In this document: positions 47,660 through 58,330 of the stretch, in pieces | How the letters are laid out: every line of letters begins with the position of its first letter | Numbering within the stretch: the first letter of the stretch is position 1 | Assembly: GCA_007922225.1 (NCBI GenBank) | Contig: ML679960.1 | Coordinates: 6,488,844-6,552,843, forward strand | Source of the DNA: Emydura subglobosa | Lineage: Eukaryota > Chordata > Testudines > Chelidae | Reading direction: 5' to 3' | DNA: 64,000 bases | The notes under the pieces: generated by a model | The model's database searches: none | What the model was told of the DNA's origin: nothing | Seen by the model: the letters and a program-made list of their open reading frames with translations, nothing else | Made by a program: the position numbers and the translations under genes

Positions 47660-47965
47660 CTCATTGTTGCTGTCCCCACTAGGGAGACGCATTCCCTAGT
47701 CAGATCAGTTGCTGGAGATGGTGCTGACAGTCCCAGTGCAGCCACAGAACACGGAGATGGTGAAGTCTATCCAGTCTTTGTACTTGCTCTTCCTGTATCG
47801 CATGCTTGTGCTTCTGGGCTTTCTCCTGTTCTCCATGTGCATGTCCAGTTTTTCATACCATCAATTCCTCCAGGCTTTTTAACTCCATGTCAGCAGCCCA
47901 GAGGCATTCATTATCTTGTTGAACATGTCATCCCAGACAGTCTCAAATACTTGTGTAGATCATTA
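47660..47965 (-). mobile_element. Second Harbinger fragment (Myb-like C-terminal region)
   Basis: Resembles 45000-45100 of the main Harbinger element: tcgcatgcttgtgcttctgggct and gtccagtttttcataccat have counterparts there. Translated on -, KTGHAHGEQEKAQKHKHAI parallels KTGHRRAAQEHKHAT. It is a separate, more degraded fragment just outside the first element, either an independent insertion or a piece displaced by rearrangement. Confidence 0.6.
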
Positions 47966-49744
47966 GGCAAGTGTGCTTGAACTAGCCACATATAATACTT
48001 TCTAATCCAGAGAGAGAGAGAGGATTTGTCATGAATGTTATAGCTATGCTTTGTACTGTTTTCTGCTGCCATTTTCCAATACCTTCATTTACCCCAGGGG
48101 ATTTCCTTTGGGATTTTACCATTTTCCCCTATTAAATCCCATATACCTATATTTTAGTTGTGGCAACTCTCCTTCACACTGAGGATGCCTGGAGTTGGCA
48201 ATCCATCTGTGGCCTGGTCTTATTTTTTGTCACACCCTTGATAACACTAGGAAAGGCATAAAGAGCAGACCCTTGTTTCAATTTGGCAGCAGTGCATCTT
48301 CTGATAATTCCTTTTTCATATATAGATCAAAGTGATTTACTGAGGGCAACACCAGGTGTTCCCTCCAAGGTGCTCTCTGTCCCAGCTATCCTGGGACTGA
48401 AAGACAAACTCAACATGCTAAATCTAATTTATTTATCATCTTATTAGTAACATTTACTGTACATATCTCACAGATATTAATTATCTGTGCATTTGTTTTG
48501 CAGGTGTAAAAAGGATGCAAAGGAAACGTTTCACTGATTTCTTGAATTATTCTTTGTTCTTGGTAATATCTCTTTTAGAAGTTTCAGAATATTTCAAAAT
48601 TATTTCTCTTAACATTTTATTTTTTTTTCTGTTTGGTCAACCCTTCATCCCCTCTCCACTCCACCTCCCTAATAATTACAATCCTATTTCTAATGACACT
48701 GAAAAGCAATAAGACTCAGACTCATAAGTCACATAACTTTTGAAAATTTTACCCATCATCTAATTAATGGCATTATTTTTAAACTTACAAACTCTAAGTA
48801 AATTTCTAAGATCAGGACACTTAACAGTTTAAAAAAAAAAAAAAAAGTCAGTCATTCAGAATTTATTCTTCTAATGCACTGACAAACACACAAAATTCCG
48901 AGAAAATATACAGAACTCCTAGCATAGTTTGTATCCTGGGACTAAATGCCTTTCTAAGGCCTCTTCTCCTGAAAAGATTTATGCACATGTGTAATTTTAT
49001 AATAAACAATATACAAAATCAAGTGTGCCTCTAACTATATCTTTTCATTACAGAACAAAACAAGTTGGCAAAATGAAGATTGGTAGGACTGAGTAAATCA
49101 GTTAGAGGGATAAGTGATGAAGGGTTAGAGCAGCAAGAATATAGTTAGATCACTTCATTATTCAAAATAGGTAGGATTGGTTTTTTTAATGTAGAGTTTT
49201 TTGTTGAAGTCCAGTATTGGGTTTAGTTGTGTTTTTTTTTGTTGTTGGTTTTTTTTTGGGGGGGGGGGAGGGGGTTTGGGGGGGGGGGTGTCCACTGGAC
49301 TCCACTGAAGCAGAATTTCAACTTTTAATTAAAGAATTTTATTGCTCATGAACAATGACGCTTATCTGCAGGAAATTAGCCATCTGCAAGTGGATATAAG
49401 TGGAGTACTGTCTTATTTTAGTGTTACAGTGAAGCCACAAAAAGGGTGATGTAGGAGGCTGAGAGGAATGGCAAGGTCTGGAATCCTGCTTGCACTGTGC
49501 CTGCCCCACCCCATTTTACTTAGAACCATCCCTCTCTCTTCCTTCACTGACTCCCTTATTCAGAGACCTACATCTGTGGAGTGGATAATGGTGTTGACAC
49601 TGCTCTATTTCAATTTCAGGATGACAGATTCTGGGAATTAGCCTCATAGGCCAGCAGGGATTTACAGGTGATATCCCAACAACTCTGGGAGCATGGCTCA
49701 TGACAGCTGTAGGACTAGTTAAACATTTGGTTGCCCCTCAGTGA
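47966..49744 (+). other. IL1RAPL1 intron
   Basis: AT-rich, with an A-run (48831-48846) and a T-then-G homopolymer tract (49232-49290). No gene. Confidence 0.55.
49258..49290 (+). repeat. G-rich tract with quadruplex potential
   Basis: After runs of T, a 33-base stretch consists of four or more runs of at least three Gs broken only by an A and a TTT. On the IL1RAPL1 sense strand it would be transcribed as a G-rich RNA. It is probably an expanded homopolymer, and is also prone to sequencing error. Confidence 0.6.
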
Positions 49745-49835
49745 TATGTCTGCACTGCAATTTAAAACCCGTGGATGGCCCATTCCAGCTGACTCAGGCT
49801 CAGGCTAGGGGCTGATTAATTGTGTAATCTGCTCC
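49745..49835. repeat. MITE fragment, 'gtctgcactgcaat' family copy 1
   Basis: Begins atgtctgcactgcaattt and continues with ccagctgactcaggctcagg and gattaattgtgtaat. The same family, with a ggtctgca...caat start and alternating 'ggctcgggct'-like blocks, recurs at 61456-61640. These fit common turtle DNA-transposon-derived repeats whose ends read like 'tgtctaca'. Confidence 0.6.
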
Positions 49836-51736
49836 TCTGTGAGAACCACAAACTTCAGCATGTAAACTGATCCCAACTAAGTGAGTGAGTGAGTCTAACC
49901 AGCCACTCTTTGGATTATGCAACAGAATAACTCCAGCACAAACCCCCAGTCCCAGATACAACCCTAGGAATCTCTGTTTTACAGTGTTCAGTTAGGCTCA
50001 TTGAACAATGTAAGCTCATATAAATTCATCAGTTTAACAAAGAAATTGATATGCACCAACCCCATTATTCCAAGTGGAGTCTCCAATACACTTCAAAGGC
50101 ACTACTTTAGGTAAAACAAACAAACAAATTTATTAACTATAGAGGATTTTAAATTATTATAAATCAAAGCATAACAAGTCAGATTTGACCAAAAGTAAAT
50201 AAAAGGCAAATCACATTCTAAACTAAGCTTAACACTTTCAGCAACCTTACGAACTTAGGTGATTCTCACCACAGGCTGGCTGGTTTCCCTTCAGCCAGGC
50301 TCTCCCCTCTGGTCAGCACTTCAGTTGGTGATGTCTGTAGACAGAGGAAGAAGAGAGAGAGCATGGCAAATGTCTCCCCTTTTTATAATGTTCCTTCTCC
50401 CGTCTGGGGCTTTGCTCGCCCCTCCCTCCCCCCGGGTCAGGTGACAAATAATGTTGTTATGGACTCATCCATGTCCTGAGTCAGTGAGCATTACCTCATC
50501 ATGGTTCCAAGGGAAAGGAGATGACTAACTCTAGAGTCCAGTGGATCCTCTGTTGATGTCCAGGCCAGTCCTTTTTTCCTGAATAGCTAGCTGAGTTTGT
50601 CCTATACATGCTTGATGTGGTGTGAACTGCCTCTCTGCTCCTGGAGAGTTTTGCCTGGACATGTTTCAAGCCATGAGGACACATCTTTGGGAATATTACA
50701 TAGTGAAACCTCATCACCACACACATGAAATTGCAACAAACATGTTACTAAAACAATAGTGATCAGTACTTCATGAGCATACCAAAGACATCTTATCTGA
50801 CATACTTTGCATTAAACAATACACAGTTATACTGTAAGGGTTAATATAGGGATGCAGGACATCACAGCAGGGAGCTGCAGACAGCCTGCATGGACAAGAC
50901 TTGGAAGAAAGAGAATAGGGATGACACCAGGATATTCCTGGAGACATGGTCTTTAGTGATACATCTGTTATGATTGGCATGAATTTTTCAAGGATGATGG
51001 CTTGTCAGATGGAAAGTCTGGGAATAGATTGGTCAGGAGTTGTGAAAGCAAGCAGTGTTAGCTGGTGGACATGCAACCTACCTAGTCGCTTGCACTCCCT
51101 GTGGCTGGTTTCTAGTGCAGTTAAACAACACAATGAACAGTTTTCAGAGGCTAAAGACCTGGTATTTTGGTGATAGCCCTTGGCTCATGCGATAGGGTAA
51201 GACCTTGTAGCCTTCATGGGCCAATGTCAGACCTTATAGCCCTCAAGGGGGGAAGATGGTAGTATTCAGTTAATATTCAACAGTAGCAAAAATCACTGCA
51301 CATTCCCACTTAGGTTAAGTGAAATGAGAGTATATTTTATTTGTGCTGTGAAATGGTAGTGGTGGGGAAATTGTTGTTAATCCAAATAATGTGCCACATC
51401 ATCAACCTGATCTCACTGGCTACAGTAACACTTTAAGTGTTGATGAAGTTGATATATTTTACAAGTCAGTGCACCATTATATTAATGAAATCTGGACATC
51501 TTTGTTACTTGTACATTACAGTTCCCAGACAACTACATTTTTGCTTAAGACAAAATTAAGGACATAGTGTAGAAATGGAATGCAAATCAATATGAGTTTT
51601 ATCATTGACATTTTAATATCTGTTTTTTTCCTCCCACAACACGGATTATTTAGGTAATACTCATATATGTCTGGCAGGGATGAGAATGTGCTAATCTTCC
51701 CTACAACTCAGTCCTGCAGGGTGCTGAAGCGGCCTA

Positions 51737-51846
51737 TTCCTGTAAATACTTACACAGATGCTTAATTCTAAGCACATGACTAGTCCCACTGGCTTTTTAC
51801 TGGCTTTAAAGTTAAGTATGTGCATAAGTGTTTTGCAGGATCAGGT
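51737..51846. repeat. Palindromic mini-repeat, family B copy
   Basis: The left arm tcctgtaaatacttacac followed by gatgcttaattctaagcac faces the right arm aagttaagtatgtgcataag followed by tgttttgcagga. The arms are imperfect reverse complements over about 45 bp. Confidence 0.65.
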
Positions 51847-54006
51847 ACTAAAGTACTAATAAAGAAGTTTAATGGTCCAGTTTAAAAAAAAAAAAAGCTA
51901 TAGAATTAATCAACAACCAGAGCTGATCATTCTCCTGAAATGTAATAAATATGTTGCAGTACAAGAAACAAAAGCTACTAACAATACCATCTGCTGTAAA
52001 GAACAATTAAAACAACAAGATATATGGTGCTTTTTTTCCCCTCCAGGACACTCTAGGTTTTTTGTTTGGTTTTGACAATAATGAAAACCTTCTAAAAAAA
52101 TCTGGAAAAAACCCTATCTGTTGTCATCTCTAGTTAATATATCTAACCTATACATTATTACCATGGCCACCACTGTTGTATCTAATCACACAGTTAAAGA
52201 TAGTTGAGCTTATTCTTATTTGTTTAAAAATTGTCCATGCACTCCATTCCATCTTTAGTTCTGGTATTTCATAAACAGATTTTCAGTTGAAGGATAGTGG
52301 ATAAAGACATGGATTTGCCTTCAATTTTTAATATCCCACACCAAGCATTTTTTAAAAAAGTCAATGCATTTTAATAATATTTACAAAAATAAACTTATTG
52401 CTTTTATTATGTAGACCAGTATAAAGCACTAACATTCCAAAAGAAAAACATACAATGATTCATTGGAAGCTTTAAAAAAACAACAACAAAAAACAACCTT
52501 GCAGCACATTTTATAATATCAACCAGGCTGAAAAGAAGATTATTAGATTTGAAGAGAGATGCTAAAATGTGTAATGTGCTGGTCATGTCAATGAGAAGAT
52601 AAATACTAGAGCTAAACTTCAAATATGATAAAAATTGATAGACTGCCTTGATGTATTAGACCTCACTAAATTTTGCTCAAGAAATATGGAGAAAGTATTG
52701 TTATTTTTTCCACTTTCAAGTTACTTTTGAAAAAAAAAATGGTAGAACATTGGTAAGTCTTACACATTTTCAGAAATTAAATATTTATCAATTGTAGTCT
52801 TCTTCCTTACTCTTTTAAAAAACTAGACTTAACGCTTTTATCATATAGTAAGAGCTTTAGTTTTATATAAACCTCTTTTTCCTTTTATGCAAATGACATT
52901 TTAAAAATTCTCCATGTGGCATGGTGATATAGGATGAGCAATATCATTCCATGCTGCACCACTGCCTACTATATCATTAACAAGTTAATGGTCAATGTTT
53001 TCAACCTAGAGTACCTTGCTTGTGACATTTTATGTCACATTGTTTCCGCTTACCTTCAGCTAATGGGTAAAAATGTCATGCTTTGAATTTAATTTGGAGG
53101 TTGACTATCTGTGTCTCTCTCTTCCTCTCTGTCATTGAGATTTACCAAGACTTCTAGTACATGCCTTCTCATGACAAGTATTCAGAATGCTCATTAGCAC
53201 TCCAATACAGATGATACATAATTTAGAAACTCCCTGCTCTACACTTGCATATCTGTATATGAATTAGCATATGAAGATATGAGTAATTGTTTTAATGAAA
53301 ATTTCACCTCTGCACCATTCTTCTGCAAGTTCATTGTGAATATAATTAGGTCTGCCATAGTCCTCTCCCTGTGAGCCTGTAGATAAGGCATGAAAAAAAA
53401 TATTTCTTTTGCTATAATCCTTCTGCTTAAAGATGATAGGAAAAGCACCAATGAATTTAATACCATTAATGTTCTCTGTGAACTAAAACTCTTTAAATCA
53501 TAAATGATCATGTCTTTTTTTATTAAAATGTTGACAATGTCTCTGAATGTCTATTGAAATATATATGGAATTTTATAAATGGTCCAGTGTAATAAATGAA
53601 GGAACCTCTTCTGTGTTCTTCAGCCCCATGCATAACATGAACTTTGATATCCTGTTCATTTGACCTTCCATTAAAAAGGAAAAAAATATATATATCTTCT
53701 ATTTCTGAACACCAAACTTCAGTCTGGTGCTATGTCAAAATATACATGCCCCATTAACTGTTAGGTGAAAACATCAGTGTTCTTCAGATACAGGGTTTAT
53801 TTAAAGATGTCACTTTAGGAATAAATCTCAGAAATGTACTCTTATTTAATATGCAGAATTTTCTCCATTAAAACTATGCCTAGACTCTATTTGGGTTTTG
53901 ACTACTTTTGAATCAGCTTAAATGATTAATGTTGATACTGCTGTGCTTTGAATGATTTTTGTAAATGAATGCATAAGGAGAATATTTTTTGCAAATTAAA
54001 GATCTA

Positions 54007-54100
54007 GGGTGAGATCCTCAGCTGATGTTAATTGTCATAATTCTATTGATGCTGATACTAGTTGTTATAGCTCCACTGATTTCAGTTTAGGATCTGGGCC
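54007..54100. repeat. Palindromic mini-repeat, family C
   Basis: Left arm gggtgagatcctcagctg; right arm aggatctgggcc, with a centre containing gctgatactagttgttatagc. The arms are degraded. Confidence 0.45.
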
Positions 54101-54606
54101 CTGAACTAGAAGTAAATATTAGACATTCAAGATGGAAGAAATTTATGAAGAATGCGTATGCTACCACTGTAGTGGCTCTACTTACCCAAGCAAAATGTTG
54201 ACCTGCGATAGAAAGTCAAAAGCAGGTGGAAGTGCAAATCTTGAGGACATAGGAGAAGGAGATGCTTTGACATTTCTTGTGCAGAGTTTATTACTTATTA
54301 ACATTATGATTACCAGTCACTAAAAGTGTGCTTGATGCTTTAAACAGGGAAGTGGGGGGATGAATATCTACTCCAAGGAGCTTACAATCCAGATATGAAC
54401 AAAACAAATCAGATATAGACACACTGGTTAATTTCTAGAATTTTGGTGAAGCCACAAGTTCGTTGTGTATTGTGTGGATTGGAAACAGTGTAGGAATCTC
54501 ATTGGCCTTTCTTTAAAAGTCTTTTTGAGGGAGAAATATAGAGATTTAAAGGAGAGAAAGTTTGTTTAACATGTAAGAAGGAGACTGTTGCAAAGGTAAT
54601 AGGAAT

Positions 54607-55250
54607 GTGATGGGGTGTCTGCCTGAGGGGGTAAAAAGGGCCAGTTAACTCTGTGACAGGTTGCACCTGGAAGAGAGTCAGGGCTGATAAGGTGACTGAT
54701 GATGAAGCTTAGTTGGGGTAGAGACAGGCTGAGCTGCTATAAAAATCAGAAAGAGCAAGAAGGGGGCTTTACGAAGGAGCTCTGCAGTCTCTCCCTAGAG
54801 CAGAAGGGAGTGAGTAAGAGATAAGGAGGAGTCCTAGGTGGGAGTAAACCCAGGGAACCTGCTTGGAAATACAGACTCTGGCAAGAACCTGAGAGAGGGT
54901 GAGCTACCCAGAGAACAGGAGGCTCCATTGTTGACCTAGAGGTGGACCAGAGAGAGAGAGAAACTGAAGGAGGGGGCATCCGTCAGACTGGTCAAGAGCT
55001 AATCCTCAGACATGGCCATAAGCAGATGTCACAGTTGTGAGTAGTGAACCCTGTGACTCAGAGACCTGGATAAAAGAATTGTGGGAAATTCTTGAACTAC
55101 CCGTGGGACAGAAGTCAGTAAGCTTCCTGTGATCTGTTTTTTAATTATTCTGAATATATCAGATAAAACTTTGCAATGCAGCTTCCCACACTCAGGCTTG
55201 GCTGACCCAAGTGCTAAGGCTCTGGTGCTGACCACCTACATTACTTCATC
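54607..55250 (+). repeat. LTR-like remnant
   Basis: Starts TGTGATGGGGTG after AGGAA. A TATA-like ctataaaaatcag lies at about 54737, followed by a purine-rich gagagaga section and then gaccctgtgactcagagacc-type sequence. The start resembles the solo LTR at 35485 for nine bases only. No matching right end or duplication was found, so it is probably truncated. Confidence 0.45.
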
Positions 55251-56989
55251 AGTGAAGACTTATTTAACTGTGTTAAGAATCTTCTTAGTCACAAAATGAG
55301 AGATCATGAATCAAACTTTGGTTAAGAGATCAGATACAGAAGGGAGGAATAAATGACCAGTTTCCATTTAAAAAAAAAAAAGAATAATAATGGTATGCCC
55401 CAGAACTCATTGTCTGCATGGAAGTATTAAATCTGTTTATAATCGTTCATCCAAACTTCTAAAAGAGGAGAAGGTTAATGGTTTCAGCCCAACATGATGA
55501 AGTAAAGCAGTTGTGGGTGTCTACCTTAGTGAGGTGAAGTGTTAATGGGGAGGCAAGGGCACATACATATGCACAAAGTGCTCTTTAACAAGGAGTTGAT
55601 TAGAGACATGGATCTATCTAATCCAAATACAGATATTTATATTTTAGTCTTTTTTTTAAATCAGCCTTTGTTAAATGGAAAAAATCAATATGATACAACT
55701 GGTTTATTAGACAAAGTTATTCTAAAAGAGTTTTTTCCTTCCCAAACACAATACTTTGGAGGACCCTGAAATAACTTCAGGATGTATGGGCCCTTTTTGT
55801 GCTCTCAATATTAGATTGCTGACATGCTTTCTACATTAGGCTGAACCTTAAATTAACCTGGAAACAGAAGCCTGCTTAGTGAGTAGTGCATCACACCAAT
55901 GACTTGAGCCAGCAATCCAGGATCTGCAATGACTGCTTATTGATTTCCAGGTAGAATTTAAGCTGTTGATTTTGATAAAACCATATATGGTCAGGCACCT
56001 GCCTGTTTGAGACAACGTCATACTTCCCCTTTGAGATAAGTGGAAGTAGTTGAGATGATATAAAAGAGAAGGAGGTGCCAGCAAGGCATTTTCTGAGAAG
56101 GGGCAATAACCTGAATTTGTTGATGCTCAGGTCATCCTGCAAGACCCATCTACTTACCTAGGCTTTTGGGAAGGGAGAAGCATGACAAGAATTGGTATTA
56201 GGGGATATGGTGTGGCAGGGGTATTGCTTGATTTGAGCTCTCTCGTTAATTTTTTGGGGTTTGGAGGAGCGTAGATGTGTCTTTAAATTTTTTGTTTCAT
56301 TTTCTAATATTATGTAACAGGCACCTAAGATAAAACTCTTTCTTCAAGTTATAAATCTAAATGAATAGATAAATACTGTCATAATATATGCACCACTTGT
56401 GTAATTCTTTAAAAAATAAATGGTTAACGTGGTTGCTTTCTTGAGATGAAGCTTTTGGAGCTGTACAATTTTTTTGTATAGTGTATGCAAAGGTGTATGT
56501 TAACAGTTTGAAACAAAGGGTGATCAAATGACATTTTCTGACTCAAACTGTTTACACTTTACCCATTTTTCAAAACATTGTGTCATTGAATTATTAAGCA
56601 TGTCAAAACATGTCTGACACTAACTAGATAGTATGAAATGTTTAGAAATCAGCAGATGATTAAATGATTATTACACAAACTGTGTGCTCTCAACTGAAGC
56701 ACACAAATCTTTAATAATTTGATCAGATGATGGTCATTTGTCCATTATTAACTTTTTCTGTTTAGTAAAGAAATGAAAAATATATTTAAATATGAAATTC
56801 TTTCGGCATGGATAGAATTAATGTGTAAATATCAACCCACAACTTTTGCCTGCATCGTGCAAATGAGATTGATACTCATACAAAGTAATACTTAAGGGCA
56901 AAAGTTTGTCAGATAATTGGTAATGGGACAGACAGCCTTTCTTTTCCAGATCACCATTTTAAAATCTGTCAATAGCGACTGAAAGCCAT
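55251..56989 (+). other. IL1RAPL1 intron
   Basis: AT-rich with one A-run (55371-55381). No gene or defined element. Confidence 0.55.
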
Positions 56990-57530
56990 TATTTGATGGC
57001 TTCTTGTGAAGGGGAACCAACCCCACACAGGGACTGTGGGAGTTAATGAGAGCCATTGGGCTCAATTTGCCTCCCTCAGCTACACCTTCCCTAGGCATCA
57101 AGGAAACAGTTAAAAGGGCTGAGCTTGGCTCAGGTGGGGACTGATCAGGAAGAAGAGGAGATTTCTAGCTCCTTTTCATCAAGAGAATGAAGTCAGGGAG
57201 CTGGGACAGACTGCTGGCAGTCAGAGCCTCTCTAAAGGAACGTACATCTGCAATAGGGAGCCCAAGGCAGTTGGGAAGGAAAGTTGCAGGAAATTAGCCT
57301 GCTCAGGCACTGGTAGAGGGGCTGTGAGGGAATAGAGAACCAGCAGCAGCAGCAGAACCATCGGGATAGCACAAAGTGCTAAGAAGTTCTGCAGTGAGCT
57401 TACCAGAGAGACTGAGAGAGCAGAGCTGATGCACTGTGAGCCCAGAAAGAGGCTGGGGCAAAGGCCCAAAAAGACACCGCCCCCATACCAGGTAAGGACT
57501 GATGATTTCAGATCCTGACCAAAGGCCCAG
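56990..57530. repeat. GC-richer LTR-like block
   Basis: Contains purine-rich gggagctgggacagactgc-type sequence, a (CAG)n stretch (57340-57355) and cagttaaaagggctgag (TATA-like). Composition and layout resemble LTR leader regions, but ends were not found. Confidence 0.3.
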
Positions 57531-57589
57531 TGCAAGGTTGACATACTGTGTTTTGTTAACTATTGGTTTAGTCCAGAAGGGTTGGGAAT

Positions 57590-57715
57590 CTATGGCTACG
57601 TCTACACGGAAAGTAGTGCGTAGGGTATATGTAGCTACATGCCTCAGTTAAAAGCAACCTGAGTCCACACTGTGATGTGTAGCTCCACGTCATTGAAAAG
57701 CTCTGGCATGGGGGA
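57590..57715. repeat. MITE fragment with ggctacgtctacac terminus
   Basis: Begins tatggctacgtctacacgg, a terminus typical of Harbinger-type MITEs in turtles, followed by gtagctacatgcctcag and gtgtagctccacg. The opposite terminus is missing. Confidence 0.5.
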
Positions 57716-57981
57716 GATGGCAGGGAAAGGCTCAGAGGCAGGGTGATTAAGATAAGGAAGGGATGGTAATTAAATTAAGGATCTGGAAGTCCTTAGAATG
57801 ATCCTGTGAAGTAGGAATCCCTGGGTGGGGAAGGCAGGGGTTTGAAGACAAATCACTGGGGACTCAGAAGAAATACAGCCAAAGTTACATTCAGAAAAGA
57901 TAGAGAGGTGAAGGGGATAGGTGAAAAGAAGGGGCCAAAGCCAAGGGAAGGGATAGCATGTGACACCATTACTGTTGTGTC

Positions 57982-58330
57982 TGAGTGCCTCACAATGTCT
58001 AACCTATTTCTCCTCATAGCCGCTCTGTGAGGTAGAGCAGTGATGCTATCCTCATTGTACAGAGGGGGCACTGAGGCACAGAGAGACTAAGGGCTAGATT
58101 TTTCAAAGATATTTACATACGTAGTGAAATTTTCATAAGCGCTTAGAAGCTTAGGTGCATTGTAAACCCCACTAGCTATCTAGCTGCATCTTTGGGTGCC
58201 TAAAAATCTTTGAAATTCTGTCCCTAAGGGCACTGGCCTGAGGTCATACAGGCAGTCCATGGGAAGTAGAACTCAGGTCTCTGAGGGCTATCTCCATATC
58301 CACTGGTACAGCCTATCTGTGCTGCATGCT
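57982..58330 (-). mobile_element. MIR-type SINE, interrupted by a 134-bp MITE
   Basis: Reverse-complement MIR core: ctcattgtacagaggggg, actgaggcacagagagact, then after the MITE ggcctgaggtcatacaggcag and gaactcaggtctctgag, running into the tRNA-like head. Orientation is opposite to the copy at 8622. Insertion of the MITE shows this SINE is the older of the two. Confidence 0.75.
58091..58224. mobile_element. 134-bp MITE with TAA target duplication
   Basis: The left end gggctagatttttcaaagat and the reverse complement of the right end gggacagaatttcaaagat form an imperfect terminal inverted repeat. TAA flanks both sides (58088-58090 and 58225-58227), fitting a PIF/Harbinger-type 3-bp duplication. 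It sits inside the MIR at the point where the SINE reads 'agagacta | gggcactgg'. Confidence 0.7.

Larger units (their letters stand above)
49836..54606 (+). other. IL1RAPL1 intron with unclassified repeat-like block
   Basis: The part 49960-50760 (aggtaaaacaaacaaacaaatttattaac at 50110-50140, then GC-rich ggctttgctcgcccctcc) looks like an interspersed retroelement or LTR in reverse orientation, but no ends were found. Palindromic mini-repeats lie at 51737-51846 and 54007-54100. No gene. Confidence 0.45.

Noticed and set aside
54607..55250. Complete solo LTR starting TGTGATGGGG
   Set aside because: The start is convincing, but no matching ...CA end followed by AGGAA was found, so it is listed only as a remnant.
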